Source: Rhodanobacter ginsengisoli (GTDB lineage Bacteria > Pseudomonadota > Gammaproteobacteria > Xanthomonadales > Rhodanobacteraceae). From it: a DNA stretch of 64,000 bases. The position numbers were made by a program, and so were the translations under genes. This document shows, piece after piece, positions 1 to 8,442 of this stretch. Numbering within the stretch: position 1 is the first letter of the stretch; each line of letters opens with the position of its first letter. Location of the stretch: contig NZ_JBHSNF010000002.1 in NCBI RefSeq assembly GCF_042657065.1, forward strand, positions 186,001 through 250,000, in the 5' to 3' direction. The notes under the pieces are model-generated. The model had not been told where the DNA came from and searched no databases. It worked only from the letters and a program-made list of their open reading frames with translations.

Positions 1-588
1 TTGGCCGCCGGTGCGACCCTGTCCGCTCAGCAACGACGCCAGTGCCACCCGCTGCTGCTCCGCGGCACGCCGCTCGGCGCCCGCCGCCGCCGCCGCGGCC
101 CGGGCACGGGCCAGGCGCGCCTCGGCCTCGTCGAGCGTCGCCACGCTGACCACGCCGGAAGCACCCAGCGTCCGCATGCGCCGCACGTCGCGCAGGGCGA
201 GATCGGCGTCGGCCTGCGCCGCCGCCAGGCGTTGCGCCGCCGCCTGCATCGAGGCCTGCGCGGCTTGTTCCTCGGCCAGCAGGCGGGCCCGGTTCGCGGG
301 ATCGAGCAAGCTGGCCCGCGACGGTTCGATCACCGCCAGCACCTGCCCGGCCCTGACCGCATCGCCCTGCAGCAAATCGATCCGCTGCAGGGTGCCGGCG
401 ATCGGCGCGGAGATGACCCAGCGCCGCGGCAGTTGGGTGCGCCCTTCCTCCTCGAAGTGCTGCACCAGCGTGCCGCGGTGCACGCCGACCACGTCCACCG
501 GGCGCGGCGACCGTTGCAGCGCCCACCACGCCACGCCAAGCGCGGCGATGACGACGACCACGGACAGCATCAGATTGCGGCGTTTCAT
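1..588 (-). CDS. HlyD/MacA-type periplasmic adaptor of an ABC exporter (partial, C-terminus beyond the edge)
   Basis: The frame is open from an ATG at 588 to the window edge, giving 196 residues; the C-terminal part is missing. It begins MKRRNLMLSVVVVIAALGVA, a signal-anchor at about residues 5-24. Next come the first half of a biotinyl-lipoyl-like domain (APIAGTLQRIDLLQGD, then VRAGQVLAVIEP) and a long Ala/Glu/Arg-rich stretch from about residue 95 that looks like the helical hairpin of membrane fusion proteins. Proteins of this family bridge an inner-membrane transporter to the outer membrane or shape the periplasmic path. It lies 17 bp downstream of the permease gene on the same strand, so ATPase, permease and adaptor form one operon. 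The substrate cannot be read from the sequence. Confidence 0.88.
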   Translation of the reverse strand, partial: MKRRNLMLSVVVVIAALGVAWWALQRSPRPVDVVGVHRGTLVQHFEEEGRTQLPRRWVISAPIAGTLQRIDLLQGDAVRAGQVLAVIEPSRASLLDPANRARLLAEEQAAQASMQAAAQRLAAAQADADLALRDVRRMRTLGASGVVSVATLDEAEARLARARAAAAAAGAERRAAEQQRVALASLLSGQGRTGGQ

Positions 589-605
589 GCTCACGATTCC
601 AGTCC

Positions 606-2972
606 TCACTCGCGCGTCTTGAGTACGGCAATCAGGTCCAGCCGGGCGATGCGCCGGCGCACCAGCAGCGCCGACACCAGGCTGGCGCCCAGCACCATCA
701 ATCCGGCGTAAGCATAGGTGGCCGTGGTCAGCTGCACCGGCACGCGGAACAGCTCGGACTGCAGCCCCTGCACCATGACCCAGCACAGGCTCCAGCCCGC
801 GACGAAGCCCAGCGGCAGCGATGCCAGCACCAGCAGGCCCAGCTGGCCGAGCAGCACGGCGCTGACCTCGCCTTCGGTCATGCCCAGCACACGCAGGCTG
901 GCCAGCTCGCGCCCGCGTTCGGACAGGCTGATCCGCGCGGTGTTGTAGACCAGCCCGAAATTGATCACCGCGCCCAGCATCCCGGCCACCCAGGTGAACA
1001 TCAGCATGCTTTCGCCCATGGTGTCGTAGAAGCTGTTGACCGCGGCCAGGCGCGAACTGATCCCGGCCACCCAGGGCCGCCGATCCAGACGGGTGTAGAC
1101 GTCCGGTTCGGCGCCTGGCATGACGCTGAGCAGGACGCCCGACACCACGTCGCCGTCGCCCAGCAACCGGTTCAGCGCGTCCAGTTCCATGTAGCCCTGG
1201 GCACCGAAGTATTCGTGCACGAAGCCCGCCACCCGCACGCTGCGCAGGCGCCGGTGACCTTCCAGCGCCTGTACCTCGACGCGGTCGCCCGGCTTGAGGT
1301 CGAGCATGCCCTGCAGGTAGTCGGTGAGCAGCACGCCGTCGGACGGAGGCTTCACCGGCTGCAGCTGCGTGTCCAGCGGCCTTCGCAGTTCCGCCCCCGG
1401 CGGCAGGCCCTCGATCACCGTGCGATAGCTGCGCAGCCCGTGGATCAGGCGCACCGGCGCCGAACGCACCGGCTCGGCATCACGCACGCCGGGCAAGGCG
1501 GCCAGCTCGAACAGCACCCGGCGCGGCGCCGGCTCGACGAAGCTGATCGCCAGGTCGTGGCGCTGGGCGATGCTGAGCTGGGTATCCACCATGTAGCCGA
1601 CCGCATCGCCCTGGAAGCGCCCGACCATCATCACCGCACTGGCCATGGCCAGCCCCAGCACGGTGAGCAGTGCCCGTCCCGGGCGGCGCTCCAGGTCGCG
1701 TAACACCATCCGCGACGACTGCGACAGCCAGCGCTGCAACCCGAGTCGCTCGATCAGCGTGGGTCCGAAGCGCGGTGGCGCCGGTGCCCGCATGGCCTCC
1801 GCCGGCGGCAATTCGAGGACGGCGCGCAACGCCATCATGGCGCCGGCCGACGCCGCGGCCAGGCTCACCGCCAGGCCGGTGGCGAGCGCGCCCACGCTGA
1901 GGTGGTACTTCAGGAACGGGAAGCGGTAGATGTCCTGGTAGAGCTGGGCCAGCAGGTGGCCCAGCACGGCGCCCAGGGCTATGCCCAGCACGGCGCCGCC
2001 CAGGGCGATGATTCCCGCCATGCTGAGGTAGTGGCCGGCCAGCGCACGGTCGCGGTAGCCGAAGGCCTTGAGCACGCCGATCTGGTCACGCTGGGTGCCC
2101 AGCAGGCGCATCATCACCACGTGCAGCAGGAAGGCGGCGACGCCCAGGAATATCGCCGGAAACAGCCGCGCCATGGTGCCGAGCTGGCGCAACTCCTCTT
2201 CGAGATAACGCGCCGACGTCTGCTCGTGGCGCCCATACGCACCGACGCCGCCGTAGCGCGCCAGCAGCGTGTCCAGCGACGCGATCACCTGGGCCGGCCG
2301 CGCGTCGGGCAACAGGCGCAGCACCACGTTGTTGAAGGCACCGTCCATGTTCAATGCCTGCTCCATCGCGTGACGGTTCATCCACAACACGGCATAACGC
2401 TTGAAATCCGGGAAGATCGCCCCTGGCGGACTCTGCAGCACGTACTCGGGCGAGGTACCGATGCCGACCACCTGCAGCCAGCGCTGGCGACCGCGCAGGA
2501 TGAGGCGCACGCGGTCGCCAGCACGCAGCGCATGCGTGCTCGCGAACGCCTCGCCCAGCACCACTTCGTTGTCGACATCCGGATCGGGCAGACGGCCGCT
2601 GCGCAGCTGCAGCCGGTTGAGCAGCGGCTGGCCACCGCGGATCGGCAATGACACCACTTCCGCCCGTATCGGCTCGCTGTAACCGGGCAGACCCAGGGTG
2701 CCCATCGCCAGCAGGCGCGTCTGCACGGTCTGCACCCCCGGCACGGCCTGCAGTCGGGGCACCAGCGTGTCCGGCGCCCGCTTCAGCGGCGCCCACAGGT
2801 CGGCCAGCGCGCCCTCCTGATAGAACAGCGTGCGGGTGGTCAGCAACGACTCGTAAGTGGACTGCGACATCACCAGCGTGGCCACGCCGCCGGCGATCAC
2901 CAGCGCGATCGCCAGCGCCTGCCCGCGCAGGTGCCACAGGTCGCGCCACGCCTTGCGCGTCAGCGCGCTCAC
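606..2972 (-). CDS. ABC exporter permease with two FtsX-like domains
   Basis: A 788-residue inner-membrane permease. The first helix is at about residues 18-38 (ALAIALVIAGGVATLVMS). A large extracytoplasmic domain follows, then an FtsX-type helix block around residues 265-390, a second helix near 430 (LLTVLGLAMASAVMMVGR), a second periplasmic domain, and a second FtsX block at the C-terminus (FTWVAGMLGAVINFGLVYNT and onward). This duplicated layout is that of YbbP/DevC-like proteins. The start is set at the GTG at 2972 because GTGA overlaps the ATPase stop by 4 bp; the frame stays open further upstream only inside the ATPase gene. It pairs with the ATPase upstream and the adaptor downstream, suggesting export or extraction of a hydrophobic compound or lipoprotein-like cargo (inference). 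Confidence 0.9.
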   Translation of the reverse strand: MSALTRKAWRDLWHLRGQALAIALVIAGGVATLVMSQSTYESLLTTRTLFYQEGALADLWAPLKRAPDTLVPRLQAVPGVQTVQTRLLAMGTLGLPGYSEPIRAEVVSLPIRGGQPLLNRLQLRSGRLPDPDVDNEVVLGEAFASTHALRAGDRVRLILRGRQRWLQVVGIGTSPEYVLQSPPGAIFPDFKRYAVLWMNRHAMEQALNMDGAFNNVVLRLLPDARPAQVIASLDTLLARYGGVGAYGRHEQTSARYLEEELRQLGTMARLFPAIFLGVAAFLLHVVMMRLLGTQRDQIGVLKAFGYRDRALAGHYLSMAGIIALGGAVLGIALGAVLGHLLAQLYQDIYRFPFLKYHLSVGALATGLAVSLAAASAGAMMALRAVLELPPAEAMRAPAPPRFGPTLIERLGLQRWLSQSSRMVLRDLERRPGRALLTVLGLAMASAVMMVGRFQGDAVGYMVDTQLSIAQRHDLAISFVEPAPRRVLFELAALPGVRDAEPVRSAPVRLIHGLRSYRTVIEGLPPGAELRRPLDTQLQPVKPPSDGVLLTDYLQGMLDLKPGDRVEVQALEGHRRLRSVRVAGFVHEYFGAQGYMELDALNRLLGDGDVVSGVLLSVMPGAEPDVYTRLDRRPWVAGISSRLAAVNSFYDTMGESMLMFTWVAGMLGAVINFGLVYNTARISLSERGRELASLRVLGMTEGEVSAVLLGQLGLLVLASLPLGFVAGWSLCWVMVQGLQSELFRVPVQLTTATYAYAGLMVLGASLVSALLVRRRIARLDLIAVLKTRE

Positions 2973-3700
2973 CAGCTCAGCTCCCGCGCGGGAATGCGCT
3001 GTGCGGGACGTTCCTCGCGCACGATGCGGCCGTCGCCCAGGTACAGCACGCGATGCGCCATGCGGGCGATGTCGGCGTTGTGGGTGATCACCACGGTGGT
3101 GGTGCCCAGTTCCGCGTTGACCCGCTCCAGCGCCTCCAGCACGCGCACGCCGGTGGCCGAATCGAGCGCGCCGGTCGGCTCGTCGCACAGCAGCACCGCC
3201 GGCCGCTTGGCGATCGCGCGGGCAATCGCCACGCGCTGTTGCTGGCCACCGGACAGCTGGGCGGGAAAGTGATCCATGCGATCGGCCAGGTCGACCCGCG
3301 CCAGCGCTTCCTCCGGGGTCATCGGCTGCTCGGCGATTTCGGTGACGATCGCCACGTTCTCGCGCGCGGTGAGGCTGGGAATGAGGTTGTAGAACTGGAA
3401 CACGAAACCGACGTGCTCGCGGCGGAACAGGGTCAGCTCACGCTCGTCGGCACCGGTGAGGTGATGCCCCTCGTACCAGACCTCGCCGGCGGTCGGCACG
3501 TCGAGCCCGCCGAGGATGTTCAGCAGGGTCGACTTGCCGCTGCCCGAGGGCCCCAGCAGCACCACGAACTCGCCGCGGTAGAGGTCCAGATCCACCCCGC
3601 GCAGGGCCGGCACCTCGACTTCGCCCATGCGGTAGACCTTGGTCAGGCCGCGGGCGCGAAACACCGGTTCGGCAACGGGCAGCGATGAGGCCGGAATCAT
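2969..3700 (-). CDS. ABC exporter ATP-binding protein (LolD/MacB-type)
   Basis: A 243-residue cytoplasmic ATPase of the lipoprotein/macrolide exporter class. It has Walker A GPSGSGKST near residue 51, Q-loop VFQFYNLIPS, signature LSGGQQQRVAIARA, Walker B VLLCDEPTGALD and switch VITHN. It is the first gene of a three-gene minus-strand operon (ATPase, double-FtsX permease, HlyD-like adaptor) and overlaps the permease by 4 bp. A TAGGCT hexamer (minus strand, 3747-3752) about 47 bp before the ATG is a likely -10 element, because the same hexamer sits before several genes here. The fold and subfamily are secure; the transported substrate is unknown. Confidence 0.93.
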   Translation of the reverse strand: MIPASSLPVAEPVFRARGLTKVYRMGEVEVPALRGVDLDLYRGEFVVLLGPSGSGKSTLLNILGGLDVPTAGEVWYEGHHLTGADERELTLFRREHVGFVFQFYNLIPSLTARENVAIVTEIAEQPMTPEEALARVDLADRMDHFPAQLSGGQQQRVAIARAIAKRPAVLLCDEPTGALDSATGVRVLEALERVNAELGTTTVVITHNADIARMAHRVLYLGDGRIVREERPAQRIPARELSW

Positions 3701-3746
3701 GCAGTCACCCCAGGGCGGGACCGCCGGGAAGCGGTGGCGAGAACCA

Positions 3747-3752
3747 GCCTAG
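3747..3752 (-). promoter_or_regulatory. Putative -10 element (TAGGCT) for the ABC exporter operon
   Basis: Minus-strand TAGGCT within GGCTAGGCTGG, about 47 bp before the ATPase ATG. No convincing -35 is seen. It is called because the same hexamer occurs before comEC (15969-15974), in front of the SleB-like gene (23830-23835) and before the POT transporter (33198-33203). Confidence 0.4.
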
Positions 3753-3872
3753 CCGCTCGTTGCGCGCCGTTTCATGACTTCACGCAATTTCGGATGGATT
3801 TCCGCATGCCCGACATGGACGACACTGCCGTGCACCGGCCATGCCGGGCCGGCCGGCAAACCTTCGACCCGC

Positions 3873-5246
3873 TCAGATGCCGGAGGCCAGCTCCGCCGCC
3901 ACATGCCGGTAACGCGCGGCGATCCGTTCCTCGTCGTGGTGGCGGAATCCGCGCACCTGCCAGCGCCCGCCCACCATCACGTCACGCACCAGCGGCGTGT
4001 TGCCGGCGAACAGCCAGCTGTCGATCAATGCACGGCTGTCGCGCGCGGCCACAAGGGGCGAGTTTTCGTCCAGCACGATCAGGTCGGCGCGGGCACCGGC
4101 ACGCAGTTCGCCCAGCGGCATGCCCGACGCCTGCGCGCCCCCGCGCAAGGCGGCGCGCCACAGCGTCTCGCCCACGCTGTCGCCCTGCTGCCGGGCCGCG
4201 ACATTGCGATGACGCGTGCTCAGGCGCTGGCCGTATTCCAGCCAGCGCAGTTCCTCCACCGGCGAGATCGAGATGTGCGAATCCGAGCCGATGCCGAACG
4301 TGCCGCCGGCGTCCTGGTAGGCCGCCAGCGGGAACAGGCCGTCGCCGAGATTCGCCTCGGTGGTCGGGCACAGGCCGGCCACCGCGCCGCTGCGCGCGAT
4401 CTGCCCGGTTTCGGCGTCGGTCAGGTGCGTGGCATGCACCAGGCACCAGCGGGAATCGACGTCGGCGTGATCGAACAGCCATTCCACCGGCCGCGCACCG
4501 CGGGTGGCGAGGCAGTCCTGCACCTCGCCGATCTGCTCGGCGATGTGGATATGGATCGGGCAGGTTTTCGCGATGTCGCTGGCGAGCACCTCGCGCATCG
4601 CCTGTTCCGGCACCGCCCGCAGCGAATGCAGCGCGATGCCGATACGCACGTCGGCGCTCTCGTGGGCGCGCAGCGTCTCGAGCAGGCGCAGATAGCCTTC
4701 CACCATATGACCGAAACGGCGCTGGCGCGGGGTCAGTGCACGACCGTCGAAGCCGCCGCTGATGTACAACACCGGCAGCAGGGTGAGCGCGATACCTGCC
4801 TCGCGGGCCGCCTCGATCAGGGCCAGCGACATCGCCTCGGGATGGGCGTACGGCGCGCCGTCCGGCTGGTGGTGCAGGTAATGGAATTCGCAGACCTGGG
4901 TATAGCCGGCCTTGAGCATCTCGACATACAACTGCGCCGCGATCGCCCTGAGTTCGTCCGGCCCGATCGTGGCGGCGAACGCGTACATCGTCTCGCGCCA
5001 GCTCCAGAAGTTGTCGTCGGTGTTGCCGCGACGCTCGGCCAGCCCGGCCATCGCGCGCTGGAACGCGTGCGAATGCAGGTTCGGCATGCCCGGCAGCACC
5101 CAACGTCCGATCGGCTCGCCTGCCGTCTGCGGCGACGACTGCAGTCGTCCATCCGCGCCGATGGCAAGTGTGACCCCGGCGTGCCAGCCGTCGGGCTGCC
5201 ACAGCTGCTCGACCCTGATGCTTTCGCTGTGTGCGGGAATGCCCAT
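3873..5246 (-). CDS. hutF: Formimidoylglutamate deiminase HutF
   Basis: A 457-residue amidohydrolase that deiminates N-formimino-L-glutamate to N-formyl-L-glutamate in the five-step histidine degradation route. The metal site is visible as LHSHAFQ near residue 57, HIHIAEQ, LVHATHL and the aspartate in GIGSDSHISIS. The sequence LPGMPNLHSHAFQRAMAGLA is characteristic of the HutF branch rather than of adenosine or guanine deaminases. The length is normal. The gene stands alone on the minus strand, divergent from the GNAT-nitrilase gene with 92 bp between starts. hutI lies 3.2 kb away on the other strand; hutH, hutU and hutG are not in this window, so the pathway genes are scattered here. Confidence 0.93.
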   Translation of the reverse strand: MGIPAHSESIRVEQLWQPDGWHAGVTLAIGADGRLQSSPQTAGEPIGRWVLPGMPNLHSHAFQRAMAGLAERRGNTDDNFWSWRETMYAFAATIGPDELRAIAAQLYVEMLKAGYTQVCEFHYLHHQPDGAPYAHPEAMSLALIEAAREAGIALTLLPVLYISGGFDGRALTPRQRRFGHMVEGYLRLLETLRAHESADVRIGIALHSLRAVPEQAMREVLASDIAKTCPIHIHIAEQIGEVQDCLATRGARPVEWLFDHADVDSRWCLVHATHLTDAETGQIARSGAVAGLCPTTEANLGDGLFPLAAYQDAGGTFGIGSDSHISISPVEELRWLEYGQRLSTRHRNVAARQQGDSVGETLWRAALRGGAQASGMPLGELRAGARADLIVLDENSPLVAARDSRALIDSWLFAGNTPLVRDVMVGGRWQVRGFRHHDEERIAARYRHVAAELASGI

Positions 5247-5338
5247 CTGCCTGCTCCGTTGCCCGAGGCGGGCAGTGTAACCGGCCGGGCCCGCGCGTCT
5301 TCACCTGGCCTGCCCACAGCGGTGGGCATACTCTCCGG

Positions 5339-6904
5339 ATGGCCAAGAAAACGAACGAACAGACTCCACGACTCCAGGTGCGTCAGGCAAAGCCCGACGA
5401 CGTACCGGCCCTGGTCGAACTGACCGGACGCATCTATTCCACCGAATGGGGCCATTCGGCCGAGATGCTGCGTTCCCAGCAGACCCACTTCCCCGAAGGC
5501 CAGTTCGTGGTCGAGTACGAGGGCAAGCTGGTCGGCTACTGCGCCACGTTCCGCATCGACGAGGCGACCGCGCTGGCGCCGCACACCTGGAACCAGATCA
5601 CCGGCGGCGGCATGGCCTCCCGCCACAATCCGGACGGCGACTGGCTGTACGGCATGGAAGTGGTGGTGCACCCGGACTACCGCGGCATGCGCATCGGCCA
5701 GCGCCTGTACCAGGCGCGCAAGCGGCTGTGCACCGATCTCAAGCTGCGCGGCATCGTGTTCGGCGGGCGCATCCCCGGCCTGGCGAAGAACATCCAGCGT
5801 TACGGCAGTGCCGAGGCCTATGTGCAGGCCGTGGTCGACGGCAAGCGCCGCGACCTCACGCTGAGCTTCCAGCTCAACAACGATTTCGAACTGATCGGGC
5901 TGTTGCGCGCCTATGTGTCCTCGGACCACGAGTCGCTCGGCTATGCCGCGCACCTGATCTGGCGCAACCCGCGCCTGCACGACCAGCCGGACACCCCCTC
6001 GCCGTCGTCAACGCAACGACTGCCCGATTCGGTGCGGGTGGCCTCGGTGCAATACCAGCAGCGGCGGATCACCTCGTTCGAGGAGTTCGCCACCCAGGTG
6101 GAATATTTCACCGACATCGCCGCCGACTACAACGCGGATTTCGTCACTTTCCCCGAGCTGATCACGCTGCAGCTGCTGTCGATCGAGAACACCGAGCTGT
6201 CGCCGGTGGAGTCGATCCGCAAGCTGAGCCACTACACGCCGCGGGTGAAGGAGCTGTTCAGCCGCCTGGCCGTCCGCTTCAACATCAACATCATCGGCGG
6301 CACGCATCCGACCGAGCAGGCCAACGGCGATATCCACAACGTCTGCTACGTGTGTCTGCGCGACGGCTCGATCCACGAGCGCGAGAAACTGCACGTCACG
6401 CCCAGCGAGCGCACCGTGTGGAACATCACCGGTGGCGAGAGCGCCGCCACGATCCAGACCGACTGCGGCCCGATCGGCGTGATGATCTGCTACGACGCCG
6501 AGTTTCCGGAAGTGGCGCGCCACCTCACCGACCAGGGTGCGCTGATCCTGTTCGTGCCGTTCTGCACCGACGTGCGCGAGGGCTACCTGCGCGTGCGCTA
6601 CTGCGCCCAGGCCCGCGCGATCGAGAACCAGTGCTACGTGGTGATGTCCGGCAACGTGGGCAACCTGCCCGGCGTCAACAACTTCGACATCCAGTACGGC
6701 CAGAGCTGCATCCTCACGCCCAGCGACTTTCCATTCGCCCGCGATGGCGTGGCGGCGGACTCCACGCCGAACATCGAGACCGTGCTGTTCGCCGAGCTGC
6801 GGCTGGAAAGCCTGGCCCGTGCGCGCAACGCCGGCGCGGTGCAGAACCTCAAGGATCGCCGCTTCGATCTGTACGAAACACGCTGGCGTCCGCTGCCGCA
6901 CTGA
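5339..6904 (+). CDS. Fusion protein: N-terminal GNAT acetyltransferase and C-terminal nitrilase-family amidohydrolase
   Basis: A 521-residue cytosolic protein, no signal peptide. Residues about 10-195 form a GNAT domain with an acetyl-CoA loop (VVVHPDYRGMRIGQRLYQ). Residues about 235-515 form a carbon-nitrogen hydrolase domain with the complete catalytic triad: Glu in TFPELI, Lys in REKLHVTPSE and Cys in MICYDAEFP. The fused architecture is known from many proteobacteria but its substrate is not established to my knowledge; an acyl transfer coupled to amide hydrolysis is possible (inference). The ATG at 5339 is preferred over an upstream in-frame start that overlaps the hutF start region. ClC follows 33 bp downstream. 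Confidence 0.88.
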   Translation: MAKKTNEQTPRLQVRQAKPDDVPALVELTGRIYSTEWGHSAEMLRSQQTHFPEGQFVVEYEGKLVGYCATFRIDEATALAPHTWNQITGGGMASRHNPDGDWLYGMEVVVHPDYRGMRIGQRLYQARKRLCTDLKLRGIVFGGRIPGLAKNIQRYGSAEAYVQAVVDGKRRDLTLSFQLNNDFELIGLLRAYVSSDHESLGYAAHLIWRNPRLHDQPDTPSPSSTQRLPDSVRVASVQYQQRRITSFEEFATQVEYFTDIAADYNADFVTFPELITLQLLSIENTELSPVESIRKLSHYTPRVKELFSRLAVRFNINIIGGTHPTEQANGDIHNVCYVCLRDGSIHEREKLHVTPSERTVWNITGGESAATIQTDCGPIGVMICYDAEFPEVARHLTDQGALILFVPFCTDVREGYLRVRYCAQARAIENQCYVVMSGNVGNLPGVNNFDIQYGQSCILTPSDFPFARDGVAADSTPNIETVLFAELRLESLARARNAGAVQNLKDRRFDLYETRWRPLPH

Positions 6905-6937
6905 CGGTGAGGGCGCGAGGTCTGCGATAATCACCGG

Positions 6938-8425
6938 ATGACCGAACCCACACCGGCTTCCCCGACCTCCTCCAATCCGCGTCTGCAGGCCCTGCTCGGA
7001 CACGAATTCTTTGCGCCGCATCAATGGAAACGGCGCATCGCGCTGTGGGTCGGCGCGATCCTGGTGGCGCTGGCGGCGATCCTGTTCGCCAAGGCCAGCG
7101 ACTGGTCCTACCACCTGTTCCGGCTGATGCTGGGCTATGGCGCATGGATTCCGCTGATCATCACGCCGATCGTGTTCGGCCTGCTCGCCTGGGTCACCGA
7201 GGGCAAGCTGCGCGCCACCCGCGGCAGCGGTATCCCGCAGGTGATCGGCACCCTGCATATCGAGGACGAGGGCTTTCGCGCGCGCATGCTGTCGCTGCCG
7301 ATCTCGGTCGGCAAGATGGTGCTCACCCTGCTGGCGATGGCCGTCGGCGCATCGATCGGCCGCGAGGGCCCCACCGTGCACGTGGGCGCGGGCCTGTTCT
7401 ATTCGCTGGGCCGGCGCTTCGGCTTCACCGACCCGAAGGCCGCCTCGCGCTTCATCCTCGCCGGCGGCGCCTGCGGCATCGCGGCGGCGTTCAACGCTCC
7501 GCTGGCCGGTGTGGTCTTCGCGATCGAGGAACTGGCCGGCACGTTCGAGCATCGCTTCAGCGGCCTGTTGCTGACCGCGGTGATCGTCGGCGGCGTGGTG
7601 TCGCTCGGCGTGATGGGCAATTACGCCTACTTCGGCCACGTCAGTGCCAGCCTGCCGCTGGGCCATGCCTGGCTCGCGGTGCTGCTGACCGGCATCATCT
7701 GCGGCCTGCTGGGCGGCCTGTTCGCACGCCTGATCCTGCTCAGCCGCAACGGACCGCTGGCGTATATCGGCCGGCTGCGCTCGCACGCGCCGGTGCTGTT
7801 CGCCGCCGGCTGCGGCCTCGCGCTGGCGCTGATCGGGCTGTTCTCGCACAACAACGTCTACGGTACCGGCTACGAACAGGCGCGCGCGTTCGTGCAGGAG
7901 GCGGCGGTCACCCCGGGCCAGAGCTTCGGCATCGCCAAGCTGTTCGCGAATGTCGTTTCCTACTGGGCCGGCATTCCCGGCGGCATCTTCTCGCCGGCTC
8001 TGGCGGTCGGTGCCGGCCTCGGGCACAACATCGCCTACTTCCTGCCCAGCATCCCGGCAGGCACCGTGGTGCTGCTGGGCATGAGCGCCTATCTGTCGGG
8101 CGTCACCGGCGCACCGCTGACCTCGGCGGTGATCGCGATGGAGCTGACCGACAACCAGGACATGGTGATCCCGATCATGGCCGCCTGCCTGCTGGCCCGC
8201 GCGGCGGCCTCGCTGTTCTGTCCCACGCCGGTGTACAAGGATTTCGCCGAGCGCATGGTGCAGGACTTCGAACGGCAGCAGGCCTCCCACGCCGAAGACG
8301 CCGAGAAGGCGCGGCTCGAAGCCGTGGCGATGCAACATGTCGGCAAGACCAGTGCCTACGACGAGCAGGCCACGCCGGCGGATGAGGGCGATGACGCCCC
8401 GACCGAAGAGCAGGCCACACCCTAG
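6938..8425 (+). CDS. ClC-family chloride/proton antiporter or chloride channel
   Basis: A 495-residue polytopic inner-membrane protein. It shows the ClC signatures in order: GSGIPQ (anion-binding Ser), GREGPTVHVG (gating glutamate), AIEEL with a nearby second glutamate, and GGIFSPALAVGAGLGH. Presence of the gating Glu and an internal Glu is compatible with a Cl-/H+ antiporter rather than a pure channel. The tail after residue 440 is acidic and lacks CBS domains. No clear Shine-Dalgarno is seen; a GATAAT hexamer ends 6 bp before the ATG, so a leaderless transcript is possible. hutI starts 17 bp downstream, suggesting read-through. Confidence 0.92.
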   Translation: MTEPTPASPTSSNPRLQALLGHEFFAPHQWKRRIALWVGAILVALAAILFAKASDWSYHLFRLMLGYGAWIPLIITPIVFGLLAWVTEGKLRATRGSGIPQVIGTLHIEDEGFRARMLSLPISVGKMVLTLLAMAVGASIGREGPTVHVGAGLFYSLGRRFGFTDPKAASRFILAGGACGIAAAFNAPLAGVVFAIEELAGTFEHRFSGLLLTAVIVGGVVSLGVMGNYAYFGHVSASLPLGHAWLAVLLTGIICGLLGGLFARLILLSRNGPLAYIGRLRSHAPVLFAAGCGLALALIGLFSHNNVYGTGYEQARAFVQEAAVTPGQSFGIAKLFANVVSYWAGIPGGIFSPALAVGAGLGHNIAYFLPSIPAGTVVLLGMSAYLSGVTGAPLTSAVIAMELTDNQDMVIPIMAACLLARAAASLFCPTPVYKDFAERMVQDFERQQASHAEDAEKARLEAVAMQHVGKTSAYDEQATPADEGDDAPTEEQATP

Positions 8426-8442
8426 ACGGAGTCAGCACGCAC

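Noticed and set aside
6008..8338. A 776-residue minus-strand frame opposite the nitrilase and ClC genes
   Set aside because: No domain, biased composition; both plus-strand genes have complete motifs.
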